DNA of 64,000 nt, taken from NCBI RefSeq assembly GCF_003349955.1, contig NZ_QLKQ01000005.1, positions 62,001 to 126,000 of the forward strand, written 5' to 3'. The notes under the pieces were generated by a model. It made no database searches. It was not told the origin of the DNA and saw nothing but the letters and a program-made list of their open reading frames with translations. This document shows, one piece after another, positions 57,680-64,000 of the stretch (its first letter is position 1; each line of letters begins with the position of its first letter). Source of the stretch: Azospirillum brasilense. GTDB taxonomy: Bacteria > Pseudomonadota > Alphaproteobacteria > Azospirillales > Azospirillaceae. Both the position numbers and the translations under genes were made by a program.

Positions 57680-58515
57680 CGAATGCTCTCCCGCTGGGGG
57701 ACGGTTCGGCCCGTTCCGGCGAGCAGCCGCCCGATGCGCCGCGTGGTGTCGCGCAGGTCGGCGGCCATGGCCGTGGCCCGCTCGTCGGAGAACTGCGCGG
57801 TCAGCCCGACCGCCGACAGCGCCAGGAAGGGCCGGCCCTCGGCGTCGAGGATCGGGCTGGACACCGTCGTCACGCCGCGCGTGAAGCCGTCGCGGTCCAC
57901 CGCGTAGCCGGCGGCCCGCGCCTCCTCCACCTCGGCCAGGAATTGCTCGAAGGGTGGCGGGTTGTCCTGGCGGACGGCGGCGTACTGGCGGCGCATCTCC
58001 TCCACCGGCAGGCCGGCGTGCGCCGCCATGCAACGCCCCAGCGCGCCGACCAGAAGCGGCAGCCGGTGGCCGATCCGCATGTGGATCTGGATGGCCGAGC
58101 TGGACACCGCCTGATCCACCAGCATGACGCGGTGATCGCTGACCCGCAGCCACGCCGTCATCGGCGTCTGCCACGCGGCGGCCAGCCGTTCCAGCTCCGG
58201 GTGGAGCAGCCGGGTGTAGCCGACCTGATCGAGCGCGCTGCCCGCCAGCTCCAGCAGCCCGGCGCCCAGCCGGTAGGCCTTGCCGACCTCCTCGAACTGG
58301 ACCACCCGCTCGGCGGCCAGGGTCTTCAGGATGTTGAAGCAGGTGCTCGGGTTGAGGCCGAGCGCGCGGGCGACCTGCGCGCTCGACACCGCCCCGTCCT
58401 GCGCCGCCAGATGGCGCAGGATCGCGAAGGCGCTGACCACCGCGCCGACCGGCTTGCCGGCGTTGAAGGTCGTCGAAAGGGTGAAGGACTCCCGGTCCTG
58501 GTCGTCGGTGAGCAT
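57676..58515 (-). CDS. IclR-family transcriptional regulator
   Basis: 279 residues. Winged helix at about 27-85 (VSSAQVARALGLNPSTCFNI then LKTLAAERVVQ), then the effector-binding GAF-like domain with GRCMAAHAGLP and GVTTVSSPILDAEGRPFLAL. Start ATG 58515 has cggaggg 7 bp upstream. Its stop overlaps the thiolase-like ATG, so it is the first gene of the operon it presumably controls. Confidence 0.88.
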   Translation of the reverse strand: MLTDDQDRESFTLSTTFNAGKPVGAVVSAFAILRHLAAQDGAVSSAQVARALGLNPSTCFNILKTLAAERVVQFEEVGKAYRLGAGLLELAGSALDQVGYTRLLHPELERLAAAWQTPMTAWLRVSDHRVMLVDQAVSSSAIQIHMRIGHRLPLLVGALGRCMAAHAGLPVEEMRRQYAAVRQDNPPPFEQFLAEVEEARAAGYAVDRDGFTRGVTTVSSPILDAEGRPFLALSAVGLTAQFSDERATAMAADLRDTTRRIGRLLAGTGRTVPQRESIR

Positions 58516-58528
58516 CGCGTGCCCTCCG

Positions 58529-58542
58529 TTCTCTATTGAGAA
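58529..58542. promoter_or_regulatory. Palindrome in the IclR leader
   Basis: TTCTC-tatt-GAGAA, 14 bp before the IclR start codon and downstream of its promoter. Possible second operator. Confidence 0.35.
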
Positions 58543-58559
58543 TTTTATTTTCTATGAAG

Positions 58560-58588
58560 ATTATGAGTGCACAAATATTGTTGGTCAA
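58560..58588 (-). promoter_or_regulatory. Promoter of the IclR-thiolase-Liv-ligase operon
   Basis: On the minus strand, TTGACC (complement of 58583-58588), a 17-bp spacer and CATAAT (complement of 58560-58565). This is one of the best sigma70-type matches in the window, in a clearly AT-rich stretch. Confidence 0.6.
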
Positions 58589-58593
58589 ACCAA
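58581..58593. promoter_or_regulatory. Operator overlapping the -35 box
   Basis: TTGGT-caa-ACCAA, a perfect inverted repeat with 5-bp arms, covers the -35 hexamer of the operon promoter. It is the natural candidate for IclR autoregulation. Confidence 0.5.
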
Positions 58594-58674
58594 TTATCTG
58601 CCCTTGGCATTGTTTGAAATGCATACCCCCATAGTCATTTTGCACGGCTGCTCCCCTTCGCATCCCGAACGCGA

Positions 58675-58704
58675 AACGGCCCCGCCGGGAGGGGCGGGGC
58701 CGTT
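58675..58704. terminator. Hairpin terminator after the iron-ADH gene
   Basis: aacggccccgcc and ggcggggccgtt form a perfect 12-bp stem with a 6-nt loop, 41 bp past the minus-strand gene that ends at 58746. On that strand the stem runs into a short T stretch. Confidence 0.7.
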
Positions 58705-58745
58705 CGGGCCGTACGGTGGTGGCGCGGAGTGGTGGCGCCTGCGGA

Positions 58746-59912
58746 TCACCAGGCAAGTTCGAGGATCTCCCGGACGTCGTCCTCCCCGGTGACCGGGCGC
58801 GGGTTGCTGCGGACCATCATGTTCTGCATGGCCCCGGCGGCGATGGCGGCGAAATGGTCGCGCGTCACGCCGACCGCCCGCAGGCTGTCGGGCTGCCCCA
58901 GGGCGCGCACCAGATCGGCGACCGCCGTCGCCGCGTCGCCGTCCTCCCGCCCCAACGCCCGGGCCACCAGCCGCTGGCGGTCCGCGTTCACCGGGTGGTT
59001 CCAGCGCAGCACACTGGGCAGCATGACGCAGGAGCAATGGCCGTGCGGCACGTTGGCGACGGCGCCGAGCTGGTGTCCGATGCCGTGGCTGGCCCCCCAT
59101 TCCACCCGGCCCAGCCCGGTCGAGGCCAGCCAGACGCCGAGCTGGCTGTCCAGCCGCGCGTCGAGATCGTCCGGCCTCTCCCGGTTGGCGGGGAGGGAGC
59201 GCGCCAGCATCGCCAGCCCGTGCAGGCAGGTCGCGTCGGTGAAGGGCTGCGGCTTGCGGGAACAGACCGTTTCCACCGCGTGGTCGACGGCGCGGATGCC
59301 GGTGGACAGCCACAGCCGCTCCGGCGTGTGGACGGTCACGGCGGGGTCGAGGATGACCACCTGCCCGCCGATGTGCCGCCCGGTGTAGAGGTCCTTGACC
59401 TGCCGCGTCGGGTCGGTGGCGCCGCCGAGGTTGGAGAATTCGGCGCCCGACAGGGTGGTCGGCACGATGATCTGGCGCAGCGGCGGGTCCTTCACCGGCG
59501 GGACGATGCGGGTCCCGTCCCCGGCGACGCGGATGCGCACGGCGTCGAAGCCGGCGGTGTCGGTGATGCCCTCGGCCAGCGCGACCAGGGCGACCTTCAC
59601 CGTGTCCATGGGCGTGCCGCCGCCGACCGTGACGATCAGGTCCGGCTCCAGCCGCCGCACCTCCGCGGCCAGCGCCAGGACGGAGGCGCGCGGCACATGC
59701 TCGACGCAGGAATCGAAGACCCCGGCGCAACGCGCGCCCAGCGCGTCGCGGATGGCGGCGACGACGCCCGTGGCTCGGCTCAGCGTCCGGCTCGCCACGA
59801 TCAGCGCGCGCTGTTTTCCCAGCTTGGCGACGGTTTCCGCCACCGCTTCCGCCGCCGGGCGGCCGTAGATGACGCGGTCCTGCGCCAGGAACTCGTAGAC
59901 ACCCGACTGCAT
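58746..59912 (-). CDS. Iron-ADH family / maleylacetate reductase-like dehydrogenase
   Basis: 388 residues, ATG 59912 behind gggaggg. The NAD-binding motif is GGGTPMD (97-103). His211, His276 and His290 fall at metal-ligand positions (VDHAVE, SHGIGHQLG, VPHG). The usual ligand Asp four residues before the first His (GxDALTHAIE in iron ADHs) is Arg207 here. Maleylacetate reductases also lack that Asp, so a metal-independent reductase is plausible. It is immediately upstream of the second Liv importer, separated by a palindromic repeat. Confidence 0.8.
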   Translation of the reverse strand: MQSGVYEFLAQDRVIYGRPAAEAVAETVAKLGKQRALIVASRTLSRATGVVAAIRDALGARCAGVFDSCVEHVPRASVLALAAEVRRLEPDLIVTVGGGTPMDTVKVALVALAEGITDTAGFDAVRIRVAGDGTRIVPPVKDPPLRQIIVPTTLSGAEFSNLGGATDPTRQVKDLYTGRHIGGQVVILDPAVTVHTPERLWLSTGIRAVDHAVETVCSRKPQPFTDATCLHGLAMLARSLPANRERPDDLDARLDSQLGVWLASTGLGRVEWGASHGIGHQLGAVANVPHGHCSCVMLPSVLRWNHPVNADRQRLVARALGREDGDAATAVADLVRALGQPDSLRAVGVTRDHFAAIAAGAMQNMMVRSNPRPVTGEDDVREILELAW

Positions 59913-59947
59913 GGGGGTTCCCTCCCGTTCTTGTGTGCGCACGCTTG

Positions 59948-60030
59948 CCCCCACCCTAACCCTCCCCCGCTGCGCAGGGGAGGGAACCATTCCCCCTCTC
60001 CCGCAAAGCGGGGGAGGGCCGGGGTGGGGG
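59948..60030. repeat. Large imperfect palindrome between iron-ADH and LivF genes
   Basis: C-rich blocks on the left (starting cccccaccctaaccctcccc) face G-rich complements on the right (ggggagggccggggtggggg); two inner hairpins lie in each half. It is related in style to the repeats at 53197 and 63482 but not identical. Confidence 0.65.
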
Positions 60031-60045
60031 CACCTCCGCAACCAC

Positions 60046-60780
60046 TCACCCGCCCAGATACGCCGCCGACAGCGCCGGGTCGGCGGCCAGCTCCGCCGCC
60101 GGACCGCCACGCACCACCTGCCCGCGCCGCAGCACGCAGCCGGAATGGGCGACGCGCAGGGCGATGGCCGCCACCTGCTCGCACAGCAGGATGGTCGTAC
60201 CACGCTCCCGGCAGACGGACTCGATGAAGCCGAAGATCTGCTGCACGATCACCGGGGCCAGCCCGAGCGACGGCTCGTCGAGCAGCAGATAGCGCGGCTC
60301 GTGGATCAGCGCCGCCGACAGGATGACCATCTGCTGCTGGCCGCCGGACAGCATCCCCGCCGGGGTCTGCCGCCGCGGCGCCAGCATGGGGAACTGATCG
60401 TAGACGCGGTCGGCCACCGCGCGGAAGCTGCCGCCGCGGTTGCGGAAGTCCCAGGCGACCTTCAGATTCTCCTCCACCGTCATGCGGTGGAACAGCCGGC
60501 GCCCCTCCAGCGCGTGGGACAGGCCGCGCCGCGCCCGCTCGTGCGGAGGAAGCCGCGTGATGTCGTCGCCGTCCAGCGTGATGCGCCCCGCCGTCGCCGG
60601 GACCAGGCCGGAGATCGCCTTCATCAGCGAGGATTTGCCGGCCCCGTTGGCGCCCAGGATGGCGGTGATGGTCCCCGGCTCGGCGCGCAGCGAGACGCCG
60701 CGCACCGCCTCCACCGGTCCGTAGCGGACCTCCAGCCCGTGGATTTCCAGGCCCCCCACAGGATTGATCCGGTCAGGCAT
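60046..60780 (-). CDS. livF: Liv-type ABC ATPase (LivF), second system
   Basis: 244 residues. Walker A GANGAGKSSLMK, signature LSGGQQQMVILSAALI, Walker B YLLLDEPSLGLAP and switch EQVAAIAL are intact. It overlaps the end of the fused permease-ATPase gene by 8 bp. It is only moderately similar to the first LivF, so the two systems are old paralogues, not a recent copy. Confidence 0.9.
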   Translation of the reverse strand: MPDRINPVGGLEIHGLEVRYGPVEAVRGVSLRAEPGTITAILGANGAGKSSLMKAISGLVPATAGRITLDGDDITRLPPHERARRGLSHALEGRRLFHRMTVEENLKVAWDFRNRGGSFRAVADRVYDQFPMLAPRRQTPAGMLSGGQQQMVILSAALIHEPRYLLLDEPSLGLAPVIVQQIFGFIESVCRERGTTILLCEQVAAIALRVAHSGCVLRRGQVVRGGPAAELAADPALSAAYLGG

Positions 60781-62569
60781 GGACGGCCTCCCCCGGCTGG
60801 GTTTCGGTGCCGAGATAGGCGGCGACCACCGCCGGGTCGCGGTACATGCCGGCCATGCCGCCCTGGTAGATGACCCGCCCGCTGTCCAGCACGACCACGC
60901 GGTCGACCAGCTCGTTGAGGAAATCCATGTGGTGCTCGATCAGGATCACGCCGACACCCCGTTCCTTCAGATGGCGGACCAGTCCGCCCAGCCGTTGCAG
61001 TTCGACCTCCGACAGGCCCGCCGCCGGCTCGTCGAGCATGACGAGGCGCGGGTCGGCGAGGATGACGCGCGACAGCTCGGTCATCCGCTGGTCGCCGTAG
61101 GGCAGGTCGCGCACCGGCGTGTCGGCCAGATGCGACAGGCCGGCCATGGCGATGATGGCGTCGGCGCGGCCCAGCATCGCGGCATCCTCGCGCAGGGCGC
61201 CCGGCAGGTTCAGCGCCGCCGCCAGCGGGTTCTGCCGGTAGAGCCGGTGCCCGCCGAGCAGCACGTTCTCGCGCACCGTGAAGGCGGGGACGAGCCGCGG
61301 ATCCTGGAAGGTGCGCAGCGCTCCCCGCCGCGCCACCGCGTGGTCGGGCAGGCCGGTGATGGCGCCGCCGTCGAAGGTCACGCGCCCGTCGCCCGGCCGG
61401 TAGATGCCGCTGATGATGTTGACCAGCGTGCTCTTGCCCGACCCGTTCGGCCCGACGAGGCCGAGGATCTCCCCCGCCCCCACGGTGACCGACGCGTTGT
61501 CGAGCGCCCGCAGCCCGAGGAAGCTGATGGACACCCCCTCCGCGCTCAGCAGCGGCCCGCTCCCCGATGGTTTCGGAACGGCGGGCGGCGGGGCGGGCAG
61601 CGGCGCCACGTCCTTGGCGAAGCGCGGGCGCGGCAGCAGCAAACCGGCCAGCCCGCGCGGCAGCAGGACGAAGGACAGCAGCAGGATCAGGCCGTAGACC
61701 ATGAACTGGTACTCGGCGAAGATCTGGAGCTTCTCCGGCAGATAGGTGAAGACGACGGCGCCCAGCACCGGCCCGGCCAGCGTGCCCAGCCCGCCGACCA
61801 CCGCCATCACCAGCACCTCCACCGAGCGGTGCAGCCCGAAGGTCTCCGGCCCGAGATAGCCGACGAGATGGGCGTAGAAGCCCCCCGCCAGACCGGCCAG
61901 CGCGGCGCTGAGCATGTAGGCGTTGCGCTTGGTGCGGGCGCGCGGCACGCCGATGCTGCCGGCCGCCACTTCGCTGACATGGATGGCGAAGAAGGCGCGG
62001 CCGAAGGGGCTGGTGACGAAGTTCCGCAGCAGCCACACCACGCCCGCGACCACCGCCAGCATGATCTGGAAATAGGCGGTCGGGCCGACGGACCAGCCGA
62101 ACAGGGTCAGCGTGCGCAGGCCGGGCGACGGCACGCCGCTCAACCCCATCATGCCGCCGGTGACCGAGGTCCACTCGCGCACCACCTCGTAGAAGATCAT
62201 GCCGAAGCCGAGCGTCATCATGGCGAGGTAGAACTCGCGCACCCGCCCGGCGGCGAAGGACAGCAGCCAGCCGCTGAAGGCCCCCATCGCCGCCCCGGCC
62301 AGCAGGGTCAGCGGCAGCGGAAGGCCGAAGTTCTTCATCAGCAGGGCGGAGCCGTAGGCGCCGATGCCGAGAAAGCCGGCGTGGCCCAGCGAGATCTGAC
62401 CGGCGACGCCGGTCAGCAGGTTGATGCTCTGGGCCAGCAGGACGTTGACGAGAAGGAAGGACCAGATCTGCACGGTGGCGCCGCTGACGAACTCCGCCGC
62501 GACGCCGAGCGCCACCAGCAGGGCCGCGACCACCGGGGTCCGGGTGAGGAAGGAGAGGAGATTCCGCAT
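60773..62569 (-). CDS. Fused Liv-type permease-ATPase (LivM-LivG), second system
   Basis: 598 residues. The LivM part (about 1-310) contains LTGVAGQISLGHAGFLGIGA and several membrane segments. The LivG part (about 340-598) has GPNGSGKSTLVNIISG, DLPYGDQRMTELSRVI and VMLDEPAAGLSEVE. The linker is Ala/Pro-rich (PLPAPPPAVPKPSG). It shows the same domain fusion as the first Liv system but with a different linker. Confidence 0.9.
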   Translation of the reverse strand: MRNLLSFLTRTPVVAALLVALGVAAEFVSGATVQIWSFLLVNVLLAQSINLLTGVAGQISLGHAGFLGIGAYGSALLMKNFGLPLPLTLLAGAAMGAFSGWLLSFAAGRVREFYLAMMTLGFGMIFYEVVREWTSVTGGMMGLSGVPSPGLRTLTLFGWSVGPTAYFQIMLAVVAGVVWLLRNFVTSPFGRAFFAIHVSEVAAGSIGVPRARTKRNAYMLSAALAGLAGGFYAHLVGYLGPETFGLHRSVEVLVMAVVGGLGTLAGPVLGAVVFTYLPEKLQIFAEYQFMVYGLILLLSFVLLPRGLAGLLLPRPRFAKDVAPLPAPPPAVPKPSGSGPLLSAEGVSISFLGLRALDNASVTVGAGEILGLVGPNGSGKSTLVNIISGIYRPGDGRVTFDGGAITGLPDHAVARRGALRTFQDPRLVPAFTVRENVLLGGHRLYRQNPLAAALNLPGALREDAAMLGRADAIIAMAGLSHLADTPVRDLPYGDQRMTELSRVILADPRLVMLDEPAAGLSEVELQRLGGLVRHLKERGVGVILIEHHMDFLNELVDRVVVLDSGRVIYQGGMAGMYRDPAVVAAYLGTETQPGEAVHA

Positions 62570-62578
62570 CGCTGGCCC

Positions 62579-63463
62579 TTACACCTTCGTGAATTCCTTG
62601 CGGCCGAACAGGCCCTGCGGGCGGATGGCGAGGATCACCATCAGGATGGCGAAGGCCATGCCGTGTTCGGCGGCGGTGGAGACGTAGCCGCCGACCAGCT
62701 TCTCGATGACGCCGAGAGCGATGCCGCCGACCAGGGCGCCGGCGGTGTTGCCCATGCCGCCGAAGACCGCGGCGACGAAGCCCAGCACCATCAGGTTGAA
62801 GCCGAAGCTGGGATCGACGGTGCCGGTGATCTGCGCCACCATCACCCCGGCGATGCCGGCCAGCACGCCGCTGGCGACGAAGGACAGCACGATCACCCGG
62901 CGCACCGGAATGCCGGCCAGCGCCGCCGCGTCGGCGTCGTGCGACACCGCCCGCACCGCGCGACCCCAGGCGGAGCGGCGCAGGAACAGCTCCATCGCCA
63001 CCATCAGGGTGAGCGACAGGCCGAGCACGGCGAGATACTGCGACGACACCTGGACCCCGGCGACGTCCACCGAATCCAGGCTGTCGAAGACCAGCGACGG
63101 GAAGGCGATGGCCTGCGACCCGAAGACGCTGGAGACGAAGCCCTGGAGGAAGATGCCGAGCCCCAGCGTGGACACCACCCAGCCCATGCTGTCGCCGGAC
63201 TTCAGCAGCGGGCGGATGGCGATCCGCTCCGCCACCACCATCAGCCCGCCGGCCAGCAGGATGCCCAGCGGCACGGCGAGGGCCGCGGGCATCCCGGCCC
63301 CCAGCATCGCCACCGTCGCCACCGAGGCGGTCATCAGCAGCGAGCCCTGGCCGAAATTCAGCGTCCGCGTGGTCCAGAAGGTCAGCGACAGCCCCATGGC
63401 GATGAGCGCGTAGACCGCGCCGACGCAGACGCCGGCGAAAACGAGTTGCAGCACGAATTGCAT
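62579..63463 (-). CDS. livH: Liv-type ABC permease (LivH), second system
   Basis: 294 residues from ATG 63463. The N-terminus has GVCVGAVYALIAMGLSLTFW, the conserved loop is RAVSHDADAAALAGIPVRRV, and VLGFVAAVFGGMGNTAGALV lies near the C-terminus. It lies 9 bp before the fused permease-ATPase gene. Confidence 0.9.
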   Translation of the reverse strand: MQFVLQLVFAGVCVGAVYALIAMGLSLTFWTTRTLNFGQGSLLMTASVATVAMLGAGMPAALAVPLGILLAGGLMVVAERIAIRPLLKSGDSMGWVVSTLGLGIFLQGFVSSVFGSQAIAFPSLVFDSLDSVDVAGVQVSSQYLAVLGLSLTLMVAMELFLRRSAWGRAVRAVSHDADAAALAGIPVRRVIVLSFVASGVLAGIAGVMVAQITGTVDPSFGFNLMVLGFVAAVFGGMGNTAGALVGGIALGVIEKLVGGYVSTAAEHGMAFAILMVILAIRPQGLFGRKEFTKV

Positions 63464-63481
63464 GGCGTCGTCCTTTTTCTT

Positions 63482-63590
63482 CCCTCTCCCCTCCGGGGAG
63501 AGGGTTAGGGTGAGGGGGTCCCGCATCGCCTGCGCTTTCCGTCCCCCGACATCCCCCTCACCCCGCCTCTCTCCCCAGAGGGGAGAGGGG
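63482..63590. repeat. Inverted pair of palindromic intergenic repeats, second Liv operon
   Basis: The unit at 63482-63518 repeats the one at 53197-53235 almost exactly, and an inverse copy lies at 63553-63590. As in the first system the pair sits between the binding-protein and LivH genes. Confidence 0.8.
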
Positions 63591-63630
63591 GGATCGCTCC
63601 GGAGACGAAAGGAGGAGAGAGGGAACCCCG

Positions 63631-64000
63631 TCAGTTCCTGACGATCGTCAGCCCGATCTTGTCGCCGCTCTTCACGTACTCGAAGATCGCCACATCCTCC
63701 GGCGCGATGGCGTGGTGCTTGGTGGCGGAGAAGGAATAAGTGGCGTTCACCCCGCGCAGCCCCTGGATGCCCTCGATGGCCGTCGCGATGGCCTTGGGAT
63801 CGGTGGAGTTGGCGCGCTTGATGCCCTCGAACAGCACGTCGGCGGCGTCGTAGGCGTTGCTGACCGACAGCGACATGAAGATCTGCGGGCGCTGCGGGTC
63901 GTTGCCCCACCAGCGGTCGGTGCCGTACTTGGCCTTGTAGGCGTCCGCGAAGCCCTGGGCCGCCGGGTTCAGCGTCTCCTCGCCGAAGACGTAAACCATG
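63631..64000 (-). CDS. Liv-type periplasmic binding protein, C-terminal part (runs off window)
   Basis: About 122 C-terminal residues are visible; the gene continues past the window edge. PAAQGFADAYKAKYGTDRWW and NAYDAADVLFEGIKRANSTD match Peripla_BP_6 binding proteins. It is the binding component of the second Liv importer. The ligand cannot be inferred. Confidence 0.85.
   Translation of the reverse strand, partial: MVYVFGEETLNPAAQGFADAYKAKYGTDRWWGNDPQRPQIFMSLSVSNAYDAADVLFEGIKRANSTDPKAIATAIEGIQGLRGVNATYSFSATKHHAIAPEDVAIFEYVKSGDKIGLTIVRN

Overview
This window is high-GC (roughly two thirds G+C by eye), densely packed bacterial DNA with many 4-bp ATGA/GTGA gene overlaps and several ABC-transporter catabolic operons. 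The protein families, the style of the uptake systems (several Liv-type importers, two with fused permease-ATPase subunits) and the regulators point to an alphaproteobacterium of the Rhodospirillales, most likely Azospirillum or a close relative. That assignment is inference; there is no rRNA, tRNA or other marker in the window.

Layout. (1) 1-6473: two paralogous FAD-dependent amine-oxidase-like flavoproteins, a FadL-type outer-membrane channel and an acetoacetate-decarboxylase-fold protein, arranged as two convergent pairs around a terminator. (2) 6739-12486: a very large Ser/Thr kinase - AAA-like ATPase - GAF/PAS - histidine kinase fusion. (3) 12499-19778: a minus-strand operon with two isocitrate-lyase/PEP-mutase-family lyases, a LeuCD-like hydratase pair and a taurine/thiamine-precursor-type ABC importer. 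A divergent GntR/FCD regulator (19939-20631) is flanked by two identical operators. I read this as a catabolic hydratase-lyase pathway resembling dimethylmaleate/dimethylmalate degradation. (4) 20760-26876: a polyamine-type ABC importer and a proline-racemase-family enzyme with an unusual active site, with a divergent GlxA-type AraC regulator. (5) 26952-47032: a lambda-like long-tail module (tail tube, G/GT with a -1 frameshift site, tape measure, M, L, K, an I-J fusion, a 2566-residue fibre and small accessory genes). There is no integrase, terminase, portal, capsid or recognised lysis gene. A palindrome, consensus GTAAGCGCTTAC, recurs at the start of four blocks of the module. This is a candidate F-type tailocin or domesticated tail module. 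(6) 47150-58515: one long minus-strand operon starting with an IclR regulator: thiolase-like protein without the usual nucleophilic Cys, DUF35 protein, two hotdog (MaoC-like) proteins, enoyl-CoA hydratase, Liv-type importer, PRISE-type enone reductase and acyl-CoA ligase. It looks like uptake, CoA activation, reduction, hydration and retro-aldol cleavage of a cyclic or branched organic acid. (7) 58746-64000: an iron-ADH/maleylacetate-reductase-like gene and a second Liv importer whose binding-protein gene runs off the window.

The most interesting parts are the tail module with its shared operator-like palindromes, the steroid-side-chain-like hydratase/aldolase operon, and the LeuCD plus double-lyase operon. 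Function calls rest on motifs and gene order read by eye; no database search was run.
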